This document shows positions 24,534 through 34,021 of a stretch of DNA of 64,000 bases, one piece after another (the first letter of the stretch is position 1; every line of letters begins with the position of its first letter). Made by a program: the position numbers and the translations under genes. Below the pieces are notes generated by a model. It made no database searches. It was not told where the DNA came from and saw only the letters and a list, made by a program, of their open reading frames with translations. The stretch comes from Natrinema saccharevitans (lineage in GTDB: Archaea; Halobacteriota; Halobacteria; Halobacteriales; Natrialbaceae), in assembly GCF_001953745.1 (NCBI RefSeq), contig NZ_LWLN01000001.1, positions 3,409,759-3,473,758 of the forward strand, given 5' to 3'.

Positions 24534-26786
24534 TCAGACGAGGAAATCGCCGCTGACCGACGCGCGAGCGTCCCGGAGGTACTGGTACGTACCGCGTGCG
24601 GTGCGGACGACGATGCCGATCACGAGGAGGCCGTACACCCCGGTTGCGCCAAGCAGCGACCACCGGGTCACCTCGAGCGTGGCGGTCCGATCCGCGTACT
24701 CCGACTCGACCGCTTCGACGCGGCTCGTCTCGCCGGCCTGCTCGAACGTCGCCGTCGCGTTCTCGTAGGCGACGTTCATCTCGTCGACCCGATCGGTGTA
24801 GGTGTCGTACTCGGCCGGGTTCAGGAGCAGCGGCTGGCCGGCGACCGTCACGAACTGCTCGGACTCCATCGTCTCCCACGTCTCGTCGGCGCGCTGGCGG
24901 GCACGCTCGCCGTCCGAGACGGCCTGCGTGTAGTTCTCGAAAGCCGACTGTGCCTCTTGCTCGAGCGCGGACGCCCGCTCGTCGTCGCCCTGCAGCAGCG
25001 TGACTCGGGCGAGTTGCCGCTTGATCGTCGCCTTCTCGATCAGCGAGACGTTCTCGGACTCGAGGCGGGACTCGTAGTGCTGTGCCTGCTCCTGGATACC
25101 GGCGTCGAGATCGCTCTCGGCCGCGGACAGCACCGGTTCCGTGTCCGATCGGAACGCCGCGCCGTCGAGTTCGTCCGCGTAGAGAGTCATCGTGTTGTAG
25201 GCGGCCGCAGCCTGGACGACCTCCTGTTGGGCCTGATCGTACTCGCCGGCGGCCTGTCGCTCGCTCGCGGCGTCCATCGACTCGAGGTACAGCGACGAGG
25301 CCGTCCCGAATGAGATCACGGTCGTGATGCTGTCGTCCTCGATGTCGCCGTCGCGCATCCGCGTGTCCATGGTCTCGACCATCGAGAGCGTTCCCTCGGC
25401 GACGGGACCGTCGTAGGCTTCGACGTCGTTGCGGATCGGATCGAGGTTCACCGGCACCGGCGATGCGGTGACCGTTACGGTCTCCTCTTCGACGCCGGTT
25501 CCGTCGACGGCGTACGTCCACTCGTAACTGGTACCCAGCTCCGCGTCGGTGTCGAACGCGGCCTGAAACACCACCGGACGGGACCCGCCGGCGTCGAGCC
25601 GCGACGGCGCTTCCTCGATCGTCAGCCAGCTGTCCGGCCCGTCCTCGAGCGTTATCTCGAGGTCCTCAACGTTCTGGTATCCCAACGTCTCCCCAATCGA
25701 CGCCGTCTGACGGGTACTCTCGCCGATCGGCACGTCTCCGATATCGATCCGGTCCGGGGTCTCGAGCGTTACCGCGTGATCGACGGTGATCGTTCCGTCG
25801 AAGTTCGCGTCGGAAACGGTGGCATCCGACGCGCGGGCGGTTCCCGAGATATCGTAGGCCCCCTCGTCGAGACCGGTATCCGCAGCGACCGCCACTTCGA
25901 CCGTCCCGGTCGACTGCCCGTCGATCGTCTCGGGTCGGTCCGTGATCGAGACATCGATTCCCCCGCTCGGGGCCGACGCCGTGACGGTCTCGAGATCCAT
26001 CTCGAGGTCACCGGCGTTCTCGACCTCGAGGTCGATCGTCTCCGTGACCGTCGCCGTCGAGTCCCGCGGCTCGTCGAACGTGACCTGATCGTCGTCGAGT
26101 TCGACGTCGCCGAACCGGGGCGGGTAGATGACTTCCCCTTCTACGTCGACGGTTCGGGCCGCGTCGTCGTTGCCGTCGGGAACGAGTTCGACCTCCCACT
26201 CGAGGTCCTCGTGCTGGGCGGCGTCGTCGTCGACCGTGGCGGTCCACTCGAGCGTCCCGCCGGTTTCGTAGACGTTCAAGCTCGCGTCCGGATCGGAGCT
26301 ATCGACACTCGCGCTGACGTACCTCCACGACCCATCGCCGCCGATTTGTTCGATGTCGACCTCGCCGGACGCCTGTCCACCGACGAGTACTTCGCCCACG
26401 TCGAGCGGTTCGTCCTCGAGGCCGGCGATCGGTGGTCGAGTAACCTCGATCGTTTCGGAGTCGTCCCCGGTACTCACGGTGACGGTCCCGCCGCTCGCGT
26501 CGTCGTCCGCACTGATCTCGAGCGTGATCGTCTCGGAACTTCCGGCGGGAACGGTACGCTGACTCGGATCGACGTCGATCCCGGTCGGCGATGACACGTC
26601 GATCGAGACGGACTCGTTTCCGGTGTTGTCGACTTTGACGTCCTCTGTCGCGGTGCCGGTACCGACCGTGACCTGCCCGTCGTCAACGGTGACGGTACTC
26701 TGTGCGGCCGCTGGTACGGTCGCGATCGCCAGTCCGATGGCGAGGGCGACCACGACCAGCAGCGCCCGTCTATACATCGCTCTCAC
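24534..26786 (-). CDS. Type I membrane protein with Ig/CARDB-like ectodomain and helical stalk
   Basis: 750 residues, last gene of the minus-strand tubulin operon. It has a signal peptide (LLVVVALAIGLAIATVPAAA, about 9-28), several beta-sandwich domains of CARDB type outside the cell (about 30-455), an alpha-helical region (about 465-700, with AGEYDQAQQEVVQAAAAYNT and ATIKRQLARVTLLQGDDERA resembling TPR-like helices), and one membrane helix (LLGATGVYGLLVIGIVVRTA) about 40 residues from the C terminus, leaving a short cytoplasmic tail. It overlaps the upstream gene by 17 bases. Function is unknown; the architecture suits a surface receptor or anchor. Confidence 0.88.
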   Translation of the reverse strand: MRAMYRRALLVVVALAIGLAIATVPAAAQSTVTVDDGQVTVGTGTATEDVKVDNTGNESVSIDVSSPTGIDVDPSQRTVPAGSSETITLEISADDDASGGTVTVSTGDDSETIEVTRPPIAGLEDEPLDVGEVLVGGQASGEVDIEQIGGDGSWRYVSASVDSSDPDASLNVYETGGTLEWTATVDDDAAQHEDLEWEVELVPDGNDDAARTVDVEGEVIYPPRFGDVELDDDQVTFDEPRDSTATVTETIDLEVENAGDLEMDLETVTASAPSGGIDVSITDRPETIDGQSTGTVEVAVAADTGLDEGAYDISGTARASDATVSDANFDGTITVDHAVTLETPDRIDIGDVPIGESTRQTASIGETLGYQNVEDLEITLEDGPDSWLTIEEAPSRLDAGGSRPVVFQAAFDTDAELGTSYEWTYAVDGTGVEEETVTVTASPVPVNLDPIRNDVEAYDGPVAEGTLSMVETMDTRMRDGDIEDDSITTVISFGTASSLYLESMDAASERQAAGEYDQAQQEVVQAAAAYNTMTLYADELDGAAFRSDTEPVLSAAESDLDAGIQEQAQHYESRLESENVSLIEKATIKRQLARVTLLQGDDERASALEQEAQSAFENYTQAVSDGERARQRADETWETMESEQFVTVAGQPLLLNPAEYDTYTDRVDEMNVAYENATATFEQAGETSRVEAVESEYADRTATLEVTRWSLLGATGVYGLLVIGIVVRTARGTYQYLRDARASVSGDFLV

Positions 26787-27762
26787 CCACCGTAACGACG
26801 GAGCCGACCTGTGCGGCCTCGTACGTGCGTCGCCAGACGAAGAGCCGCCCGACGACGATCGTTCCCAACAGCCCGGCGACGACGCCGTAGCCGATCAGGA
26901 TCGCGGCCGACGCGGCCGCGAGCGTCGTTCGTGCCTCGTCGACCTCGGCACTGGCGTTGGCCAACTCCGTCTCGCGGTCTGCGAGCCCGTGTTCGACCGC
27001 CCGATCCCGGGCGTCGCCGAGCTGACCGGCGGTCGCCCGCGCGTCCTGATACGCCGCGAACGTCTCGAGACCGTTGGTGCCGATCGCGGCCTGGACGTCC
27101 GTACAGTCGGTACAGCTCTCGAGGAACGTCGTGGACGCGTTCCCGGCGGCCGCGATCGTGTCGCGGTCGCGGTCGTACTCGGCGGCCAGCCGTTCGGCCT
27201 GCACCCGGAACTGGGACGCCTCGTCTGGCATGTCGGCCCGCTCGTAGGCGGTCGCGGTCTGCTCGAGGCGGTCGAGTCGCTCCGGCGTGCGGTTCGTCGC
27301 TTCGGCCTCCTCGTAGAGGCCGTCGCCGAGCCGCTCGTAGAATCGCGTCAGCGCGAAGTCGGCGAGTGTCGCCTGCGTCTGGTCGTGCTCCTCGAGGTCC
27401 TCGATGTGTGCGCTGGCGTTCTCGGCGGCCGCGAGGCTGGCCTCGTACTCGCCCTCTTCGGCGCGGACGTAGGCCCGATCGAACGCCCGCAACGTCCCGA
27501 GGACGGCGTCGAACTCGGCGCGTTCGGCGGCGCTGAGATCGCCGGTGACCTGTGTCTTGGAGACGGCGAACGTCCGGACCGTCTCCAGTTCGTCGTACTC
27601 CTCGTAGGCCTCGGTCCCCTCCATCGATCGGAGCGTTTCGAAGTACCCGTTGGCGGTCCGTTCCTGTGCGGTCGCAGTCCCCCCTAACAGCGGTACCGTC
27701 GCGACGGTCGCGACGAGCAGCGCCGTCAGTAGTATCGTCCGTTTCCGTTCCTGTGTTTGCAT
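26770..27762 (-). CDS. Type I membrane protein with helical ectodomain
   Basis: 330 residues. The signal peptide covers about 1-32 (TILLTALLVATVATVPLLGG). The ectodomain is almost all helical with repeated A/E/D/Y-rich helices (AFDRAYVRAEEGEYEASLAA), reminiscent of TPR-like pairs, and carries a CTDCTD cysteine pair near residue 215. One membrane helix follows (AAILIGYGVVAGLLGTIVVG, about 286-306), then a short tail. It lies two bases from the upstream gene and overlaps the next by 17 bases. Its layout mirrors the C-terminal half of 24534-26786. Confidence 0.87.
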   Translation of the reverse strand: MQTQERKRTILLTALLVATVATVPLLGGTATAQERTANGYFETLRSMEGTEAYEEYDELETVRTFAVSKTQVTGDLSAAERAEFDAVLGTLRAFDRAYVRAEEGEYEASLAAAENASAHIEDLEEHDQTQATLADFALTRFYERLGDGLYEEAEATNRTPERLDRLEQTATAYERADMPDEASQFRVQAERLAAEYDRDRDTIAAAGNASTTFLESCTDCTDVQAAIGTNGLETFAAYQDARATAGQLGDARDRAVEHGLADRETELANASAEVDEARTTLAAASAAILIGYGVVAGLLGTIVVGRLFVWRRTYEAAQVGSVVTVGESDV

Positions 27763-27764
27763 CT

Positions 27765-30701
27765 CTAGAACACCGTTCGTGAGAGTCGTTCGCGAAGCGC
27801 GTCGCGCTCGAAGAGCCCCTCGACGGCCTCGAGCAGCAAGAGTGCGGCGTAGATGGTCGCGATCGCCTCCTCGCCGCGGCCGGCGTCGCTGCCCAGTTCC
27901 CAGGCGTGGCGGACCATCTCCTCGGCCGGCGCCGCCTCCGAGACCGAGCCCCGTTCGGTCTCGACCCGGTCGGTGACGTCCTCGTAGCGGTCCTTGAGCG
28001 CGTTGCGCTGGGTCATCAGGTCGGACTCGAGGCGGTCGATGACCGTCTCGAGGTCACACCTGCCGTCCCACTCGAGGCCGGGGTCCGGCATGTCGGCACA
28101 GGCCGCGAAGAGGTCGACGTTTCGCTTGGTCGTCATCGCGTCGTTGATCGCCTCGATCGACTTCTCCGCGGCGGCCAGCAGCGAGTCCGCGACGGCGTCG
28201 GGATCGGTCTCTCCGTGGGCGAAGTGATGGCCGGCCTCCGGCAGGCGCTCGACCGCCTCGAGCATCGCCTCGACGACCGACCCGTAGTATCGCGGGATCG
28301 TCGTGTCTCGGCCCGCGTGGTCCGACAGCTGTCGGATCCGTCGTCGGAGCCGGTCGATCCGCTCTCGCTGGGCGGCGGACAGCGACCACGTGAAGGTCGC
28401 GTCGACCTCCGCCGTCGCCGACCGGTCCTCGCGGACGGTCAGGATCGACTTCCCGCCGTCGAAGATGTCGTCGCGACCCGCCGGCGGCGCGATCTCGGCC
28501 CGGTACTGGCCCGCCAGGAGTCCGTCGCGCGTCGCCACCCCGTCGTCGCCGGTCCGCAACGTGATCGTCCCGTACCGCTCGCGAAGCACCTGTTCGCGCG
28601 GACTGAGTCGGAGCGGCGTCGAGCCGACGGGCGCGCCGTCGACCCGGGAGCGCAGCCGGACCCGTCCGGTCCGGGGCGCGAGCGCGACTTCGCGGTCGCC
28701 GTCCTGTGTGAACGCGACGGTTTCGGTCCGGTCGTCGTACTTCTCGTGGCTGATCTCGACCTCGGTACTCGAGCCGGCGCCGTCGGGCTCGAGGGTGACG
28801 GCTCCGCTCTCGTCCGTCGTCTGCGTCGTGCCGTCGTCGCGCCGGGTCACCGTCGCGCCGGGGATCGGCTCACCGTCCTCGCGATCGGTGACCGTCACCG
28901 TCGCCGGGAACGGCACGGTGAGCGTCACGCTGGATCGCCGCCGGGTGGCCTCGACGGCCTCGGACTCGTGCTGGCCGTGTTTCGCAGCGAGCGTCCAGTT
29001 CCCCCGCGTCGGAACGCCGATCCGTCCCGTTCCGTCCCTGATCGTCGTGGATTTCGGTGTGGCGTCGGAGGCGTCGGCCCGCCGGTAGCCGATCTTCGTC
29101 CGTCCGTCGAGCGGGCGGTCGCCGTCGGTGACGGTCACGTCGATCGTGAACCCGCCGGTCGACCCCGTCGCTCTGCCGGCCGGGAAGCCGACGTAGTAGT
29201 AGGTCGCCGGTGCCGCCGCCGTCCCGAGGACGACGCCGACGAGGGCGGTTGCGTGGTGAGTGAACGCCGCTAGTGCGATATCATCCGGTTTCAGGCCGCC
29301 ACCGACCGTTTCGAGGAGGACGAGTGCGATCGCCAGTGAAAACCCGACCGCGATGATGCCAGTGATCTTGAGCCGGTCTCGGGTCCACTCCTCGCGGAAC
29401 CGGAAGGCTCCGTAGCCGACGGCGGGCCCGATCAGTCCCGGAACGACCAACAGCGCGGCGAACGTGCCGATTCGGAGTATCGACTCGAGAAGAGTGGACT
29501 CGTCTCCGCCGTCGGATTCATCGGCGGCGCTGCTCGAGGCGGGGTCGGCCGGGGCGGCCGAAAGTTCGACCGTCCCGACGCCCGCGTTCGTCCACAGAAC
29601 GAGCGTGTCGTTCGCGGACACCGTCGCGTTCTCGAGCGCGAGTCGGCCGTCCTCGATCGTCCCGCTGCCCGCGAGCGCGTACGTGCCGTTCGCGCTCGCG
29701 TTGACGACGGCGTTGGTCACGGAGAGGCCGTCGACGCCCTGCTCGAACGCGACCGCCGACCCGTCGTCGACGATCGTCGCGGAGAGTTCGAACGACTCGA
29801 GCGGGAGTTCCGGATCGTCGACCAGCGTGCCGTCGCCCGACGAGACGGTCGCGTCGACCTCGCTCGCTCCCGTGAGCCGTGAGAGATCGATTTCACCGGG
29901 GTCGGCCGGCGTCGCGCTGTTGTTGATGTACTTGGTCCCGTCGTCCTCGACCGCGACCTCGTAGTCGGTTCCGGTCTCGAACAGCGGGTGCCAGAGGACG
30001 AGGCCGTCGTCGGTGTCGTGCAGGGCCGGCTCGAGCGTTCGCGTCGACTCGTGGTCGGCGATCGAAACCTCGAGGTCGATTTCGGGACTCGGATCGACTG
30101 CGTCGACGAGGGCCGACTGCGGGATCGTCAGTTGAGTTCCGCCCGCTCGGACCGCGGCCTCGAGATCGGTGTCGCCGGCAGTGACGGTCACGGTGTCGTT
30201 CTCGGTGAGCCCGGCGGTGTCGTCCCCGTTGAGCGGGAGAACGAGTTCGGAGTCGCCGTCGATCCAGACCGGCGCGTCCGCTGCGAACGTCACGTCGTGG
30301 AGATCGACCGTGTCCTCGTAGGCCTCGCCGTCGGCGGTGACTCGAACGGTCGCGCCGACGAGCGACGCACCGTCGTCGACGCCAGCGGTGAGGTTCTCGA
30401 TCGGTACCTCGGCCGTGCCTCCGCTGACCGCGGCCGTCTCGTTGCTTCCGTCTGGGTTGACGAGCCCGACGGTCACGTTGTCGAACTCGCCGTCGAGTCC
30501 GCCCACGTCGACCTCGACGTTCCCGTCGGCCCGGGTAATCGTCACGTCGCCGCCGTCTCCGCCGTCGTCCTGTACCGCCGTCGCTGCCGCGGCCGCGACC
30601 GGCGTCACCGCCGTCCCGGCGACGACGAGCGCCAGAACGAGGGCGACGAGCGCGCGACCCGCGCGCGAGCGACCGTCGGTAGTGGATGCCAGCGCCGTCA
30701 T
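27765..30701 (-). CDS. Large membrane protein with Ig-like domains on both sides and a C-terminal helical module
   Basis: 978 residues from ATG 30701, which has a GGAG-type ribosome site just upstream and starts 2 bases after the tubulin-like gene's stop. The longer open frame reaching 31481 overlaps that gene and is not used. Order: signal peptide (about 15-40), extracellular beta domains (about 50-390), a group of three membrane helices (about 408-497, including FAALLVVPGLIGPAVGYGAF), cytoplasmic carboxypeptidase-regulatory-like beta-sandwiches (about 505-770, for example GEPIPGATVTRRDDGTTQTT), and a helical C-terminal domain (about 775-978) ending LLLEAVEGLFERDALRERL. That ending resembles the end of 36994-39003. 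It could link an envelope-facing part to cytoplasmic tubulin-like filaments. Confidence 0.88.
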   Translation of the reverse strand: MTALASTTDGRSRAGRALVALVLALVVAGTAVTPVAAAAATAVQDDGGDGGDVTITRADGNVEVDVGGLDGEFDNVTVGLVNPDGSNETAAVSGGTAEVPIENLTAGVDDGASLVGATVRVTADGEAYEDTVDLHDVTFAADAPVWIDGDSELVLPLNGDDTAGLTENDTVTVTAGDTDLEAAVRAGGTQLTIPQSALVDAVDPSPEIDLEVSIADHESTRTLEPALHDTDDGLVLWHPLFETGTDYEVAVEDDGTKYINNSATPADPGEIDLSRLTGASEVDATVSSGDGTLVDDPELPLESFELSATIVDDGSAVAFEQGVDGLSVTNAVVNASANGTYALAGSGTIEDGRLALENATVSANDTLVLWTNAGVGTVELSAAPADPASSSAADESDGGDESTLLESILRIGTFAALLVVPGLIGPAVGYGAFRFREEWTRDRLKITGIIAVGFSLAIALVLLETVGGGLKPDDIALAAFTHHATALVGVVLGTAAAPATYYYVGFPAGRATGSTGGFTIDVTVTDGDRPLDGRTKIGYRRADASDATPKSTTIRDGTGRIGVPTRGNWTLAAKHGQHESEAVEATRRRSSVTLTVPFPATVTVTDREDGEPIPGATVTRRDDGTTQTTDESGAVTLEPDGAGSSTEVEISHEKYDDRTETVAFTQDGDREVALAPRTGRVRLRSRVDGAPVGSTPLRLSPREQVLRERYGTITLRTGDDGVATRDGLLAGQYRAEIAPPAGRDDIFDGGKSILTVREDRSATAEVDATFTWSLSAAQRERIDRLRRRIRQLSDHAGRDTTIPRYYGSVVEAMLEAVERLPEAGHHFAHGETDPDAVADSLLAAAEKSIEAINDAMTTKRNVDLFAACADMPDPGLEWDGRCDLETVIDRLESDLMTQRNALKDRYEDVTDRVETERGSVSEAAPAEEMVRHAWELGSDAGRGEEAIATIYAALLLLEAVEGLFERDALRERLSRTVF

Positions 30702-30703
30702 AC

Positions 30704-31930
30704 TCACTCCGCGTTCCGTTCGACGTAGCTCTCGAGGTTGTCGACGATCCGGTCGAGCTGTGTGGCCGTGAGGTCTGCGCCGCCGCCGCGGGACTGGCCG
30801 GCGAGGCTCTCGCCGAGCATCTCGAAGTCGTCCCAGGAGTGATCGAGCAGGGGATTCAGGTCGAATCCGCCAAGCAGCAGGAGGACGTCGACGTCGCTGC
30901 CCCGCCCCCGCTTTGGCGTCAGGCTGGCCTGGCCGGCGACGTTGATGTCGTGTTTCCCGGTCCAGTCGCGGAACGCCTCGTAGACCTCCGGCTCGGTGAT
31001 CTCGCCGTCGTCGATCATCCGCTCGGGCGCGCGAACGATCGCGTACGCCGCCGCCGTCGTCTCCACGTCCATGGGGACGAAGGTCCCCTCGGCCGCCTGA
31101 TCGAGCATGTACTCGAGTTCGTAGACGGAGCCGTTGAGGTCCGTCGCGACGGCGGGCGTGAAGTGGTAGGCGTCCATCTGGGACGGGATCGTGACGTAGT
31201 CCTTGATGTCGATGACGCTGCGGGTCTCGCGGCCGGCCCCGATCATCAGATCGATCGCGGTGATGATCGCGTCGTTGATCGAGTCGTACTGGTCGCCGGC
31301 CCCGGTCTCCTCGTCGTCGAGATGGGAGTTCGAGGCGAGCAACACCATGTCGGCGTTCTGCTCGTCCTCGTCGGTCCGGAGCAGCCGCGAGAGTCCACAG
31401 ACCGCGTTGAAGTGTCGCTGGGGCTGCTCGTAGTAGTACGGCCAGACGCCGAACGCGGCGTGGATCACGCTGTCCATCCACTCCTGGGCGGCGTTGTCGT
31501 CGTTCAGATCACGCAGCCCGTCCTTGAACTGGTCGATCACGTAGGGGATCGATCCGTTGCCGGTCCCGCCGCCGAGCGTCGCGACGTGCATGAACGCGTC
31601 GCTCGTGCCGAACTCCGTGATCCGGTTGACGATCCGGTCGAGGTCCTCTCGCGCGCAGGCCTCCCCGTTCGGGAAGAAGTTGCCGGCCCCCTGCTGGGAG
31701 CCGAACTCGAGGGCGTGGGACTCGATGACCGCCTCCTCGTCGGTGGTGTTTAACTTCGCTTTGAGCCGGTCGATCGTGTTTCGCAGGTCGGCCCTGTTTG
31801 TGTTCATCACGAGGATCCGATCGTCGATCCCCGGGTTCTCGGTACGGTCGAAAAACTGCGATGCGATGCGTCCGCCACCCTCTCCCGAGGCGATGACGCT
31901 CCATCTCGTAAACGTGTCTGTCTGTGCCAT
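30704..31930 (-). CDS. FtsZ/tubulin-superfamily GTPase, type 1 of the cluster
   Basis: 408 residues. The nucleotide-binding T1 loop is GEGGGR at 16-21. The tubulin signature (T4) is GGGTGNGS at 120-127, in place of the FtsZ form GGGTGTG. A strand MVLLASNSHLDD and the helix QYDSINDAIITAIDLM probably correspond to the core after the signature, including the N/D of helix H7. It is distinct from canonical FtsZ1, FtsZ2 and CetZ in its signature and in its flanks, and it lacks the conserved FtsZ C-terminal peptide. It lies 3 bases after a coiled-coil membrane-protein gene and 2 bases before another. It probably polymerises with GTP, but filament formation is inferred. Confidence 0.9.
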   Translation of the reverse strand: MAQTDTFTRWSVIASGEGGGRIASQFFDRTENPGIDDRILVMNTNRADLRNTIDRLKAKLNTTDEEAVIESHALEFGSQQGAGNFFPNGEACAREDLDRIVNRITEFGTSDAFMHVATLGGGTGNGSIPYVIDQFKDGLRDLNDDNAAQEWMDSVIHAAFGVWPYYYEQPQRHFNAVCGLSRLLRTDEDEQNADMVLLASNSHLDDEETGAGDQYDSINDAIITAIDLMIGAGRETRSVIDIKDYVTIPSQMDAYHFTPAVATDLNGSVYELEYMLDQAAEGTFVPMDVETTAAAYAIVRAPERMIDDGEITEPEVYEAFRDWTGKHDINVAGQASLTPKRGRGSDVDVLLLLGGFDLNPLLDHSWDDFEMLGESLAGQSRGGGADLTATQLDRIVDNLESYVERNAE

Positions 31931-31933
31931 AGG

Positions 31934-34021
31934 TTACTCCAACTCGATCGCGTCGCCGCTGGTCGTCACGCTGTGCTCCTCGCCGACGTCCGCGATGACC
32001 GCCCGGATCACCGACCGCGGGACCGGTGCCGTCAGGAAGTTCCGCTCGAGGTCGTCGAAGGAGAGCCGCTCGCCCGGCTCGAGGTTGTACCTGACTACGT
32101 TAGTCAGTTCGCGCTCGAGCCGATCGCGATCGAAGACGACGACATCGCCGTCGTCGGTTTCGGTCGCGTCGTAGCCGTCGGCCTCGGCCCAGACGGCAAG
32201 CAGACAGGGCGCGTGCGACGCCCGGACCGGCAGATCCATCGCCGTCGAGACGTGGCCCTCGTCCTCGAACAGTTCCTCGAGCCGCGGTCGCAGCTCCGAC
32301 AGATGCTCGTGCATGTCCGCGTCGGTGTCGGAACAGACCCGCTCGCGGAGGCTCTGTTCGGTGAACTCGACGTCGACGGTCGCGTCGCCGTCGACCCGAA
32401 CCGACCGCTCGATCGGCCCGAACGCGTCGTCGCCCGGCTCGGCCTCGAGCGTGTGATCGCCGGCCGGCACGTCCGCGAACGACGCCGTCCCGGCGACCCG
32501 GGTCTCGACCGTCGCCGTCTCGTCGTACCCCGCGCCCGACAGCGACAGCGTCGCCGTTCGCTTCGCCCCGCCGCGCTCGTAGGCCACCTCGACCGTGAGG
32601 TCGTACGTCTCGACGTCGCCGCGCCGGAGAACCGGCACGGCCGGATCGAACTCGACGCCCTCGTTGCGCCGGTAGTAGAGCCCGAGGAACTCGTCGGCGT
32701 TTCGCACCGGGAGGTCGTCCGCGCGGACCTCGCCCGACGACTCGAGTTCCGCCTCGATACTGTCGGCGACGTCGTCGTAGGCGTCGACCACGGCGGCCTT
32801 GGTGCTGGCGGTGTCGACGGCGTCGGCCAGCCGACCCGCGACGTCTCGCCAGCGGTCGGTGAACCGTTCGAAGTCGTCGATTTCCTCGAGGTCGTCGACG
32901 ACGTCGTCGTCGAGCAACGCCGGCTCCGCGTAGTACCCCGGCGGCAGCTCCGCCCGCCGGAGCGTCTCGACGTCGGCCTCGAGGTCGCGTTCCATCGCCG
33001 CGAGCATGTCGAGACAGGCCCGCCGGAGGTCCGCCCGACGGCGGCTCACCTCCGAGAGGTCGAGCGCCGAGTCCATCCCGGTGACGGCCGCCTCGACCTC
33101 GTCGACCGTCTCGAGGTACGCCGCGTCGACGTGCGTCGCGACGCCGGCTTCTTCGACGGCCTCGACCAGCGTCAGCACCGCCTCTCGCTCGGCGTCGAAC
33201 GAGCCGGAGAACTGGTCGCGCAGTCGGTCCCGCGCCTCGAGGACCGATTCGACCGCCGTGTCGTACTCGTGACGGTCGGCGGCGTCGGCGGCGGCCTCGA
33301 GTTCGCGCTCGATCGCGTCGGCGTCGTCGGGCCGCTGTCCGCCTCGCCCCATCTCGCGGACGGTTTCGATCGCCTCGTCGATCGTCTCGGTCGCGGCCGT
33401 TCGCCCGGCTTCGAGGTCGTCGCGACACGCCGGAACGGCCGCGTCCTCGGCCGGCCGTTCCAGCGCCGCGTCGCGACTCGCGAGGTCGACGTCCTCGAGC
33501 CGGTCGATGGCGTCCTCGATCCGGTCCAGTTCCGCGGTCGCGAACGATCGGAACTCGGCCTCGGCGTCGCCCTCGAGCCGGTCGATCTCGGCCGAGAGGC
33601 CCTCGAAGGCCTGCACGTCGGCGTCGCCGACGCCGTTCAGATCGAACGCGCCCGACCGGAGATCGAACTCGACGCCCTGTGCGCGGAAGTCGCCCGCGAT
33701 CGACTCGAGCTGTGCGTCCGCGGTGAACTCCCAGTCGGGGTAGCGTTCGCGGAGGTCGTTCAGTTCGCGGACGGTCTCCTGGAAGTCCTGTGCGACGGTC
33801 CGTCCCCGCTTGCGGACGTACTGTTGTTCGCTCGTTCCGCTGCCGGCCACGACGCTGCGAACGTACAGCGCGATTCCGCCGACTATAAACAGCGGGACGC
33901 CGCCCAGGACGACCCAGACGGCGACGTCGGAACTGGTCGAGACGAACACGCCGGCACCGATCGCCGACGAGACCACGACCAGCGCGCCGATCACGAGCGC
34001 GCTCTTCAGGTTGGCGTTCAT
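31934..34021 (-). CDS. Membrane-anchored coiled-coil protein with Ig-like and winged-helix-like C-terminal domains
   Basis: 695 residues. Two closely spaced N-terminal membrane helices (about 7-29 and 34-56: ALVIGALVVVSSAIGAGVFV, VWVVLGGVPLFIVGGIALYV) form a hairpin anchor, leaving the bulk in the cytoplasm. A long helical/coiled-coil section follows (about 70-430: VRELNDLRERYPDWEFTADA and many E/D/R/A-rich helices). Then come a beta-sandwich (about 480-565) and a final alpha/beta domain of winged-helix appearance (about 570-695: DLERNFLTAPVPRSVIRAVI). Its start overlaps the upstream stop by four bases (ATGA) and the tubulin-like gene follows after 3 bases. It is a likely membrane anchor for that GTPase; no enzymatic motif is seen. 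Confidence 0.87.
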   Translation of the reverse strand: MNANLKSALVIGALVVVSSAIGAGVFVSTSSDVAVWVVLGGVPLFIVGGIALYVRSVVAGSGTSEQQYVRKRGRTVAQDFQETVRELNDLRERYPDWEFTADAQLESIAGDFRAQGVEFDLRSGAFDLNGVGDADVQAFEGLSAEIDRLEGDAEAEFRSFATAELDRIEDAIDRLEDVDLASRDAALERPAEDAAVPACRDDLEAGRTAATETIDEAIETVREMGRGGQRPDDADAIERELEAAADAADRHEYDTAVESVLEARDRLRDQFSGSFDAEREAVLTLVEAVEEAGVATHVDAAYLETVDEVEAAVTGMDSALDLSEVSRRRADLRRACLDMLAAMERDLEADVETLRRAELPPGYYAEPALLDDDVVDDLEEIDDFERFTDRWRDVAGRLADAVDTASTKAAVVDAYDDVADSIEAELESSGEVRADDLPVRNADEFLGLYYRRNEGVEFDPAVPVLRRGDVETYDLTVEVAYERGGAKRTATLSLSGAGYDETATVETRVAGTASFADVPAGDHTLEAEPGDDAFGPIERSVRVDGDATVDVEFTEQSLRERVCSDTDADMHEHLSELRPRLEELFEDEGHVSTAMDLPVRASHAPCLLAVWAEADGYDATETDDGDVVVFDRDRLERELTNVVRYNLEPGERLSFDDLERNFLTAPVPRSVIRAVIADVGEEHSVTTSGDAIELE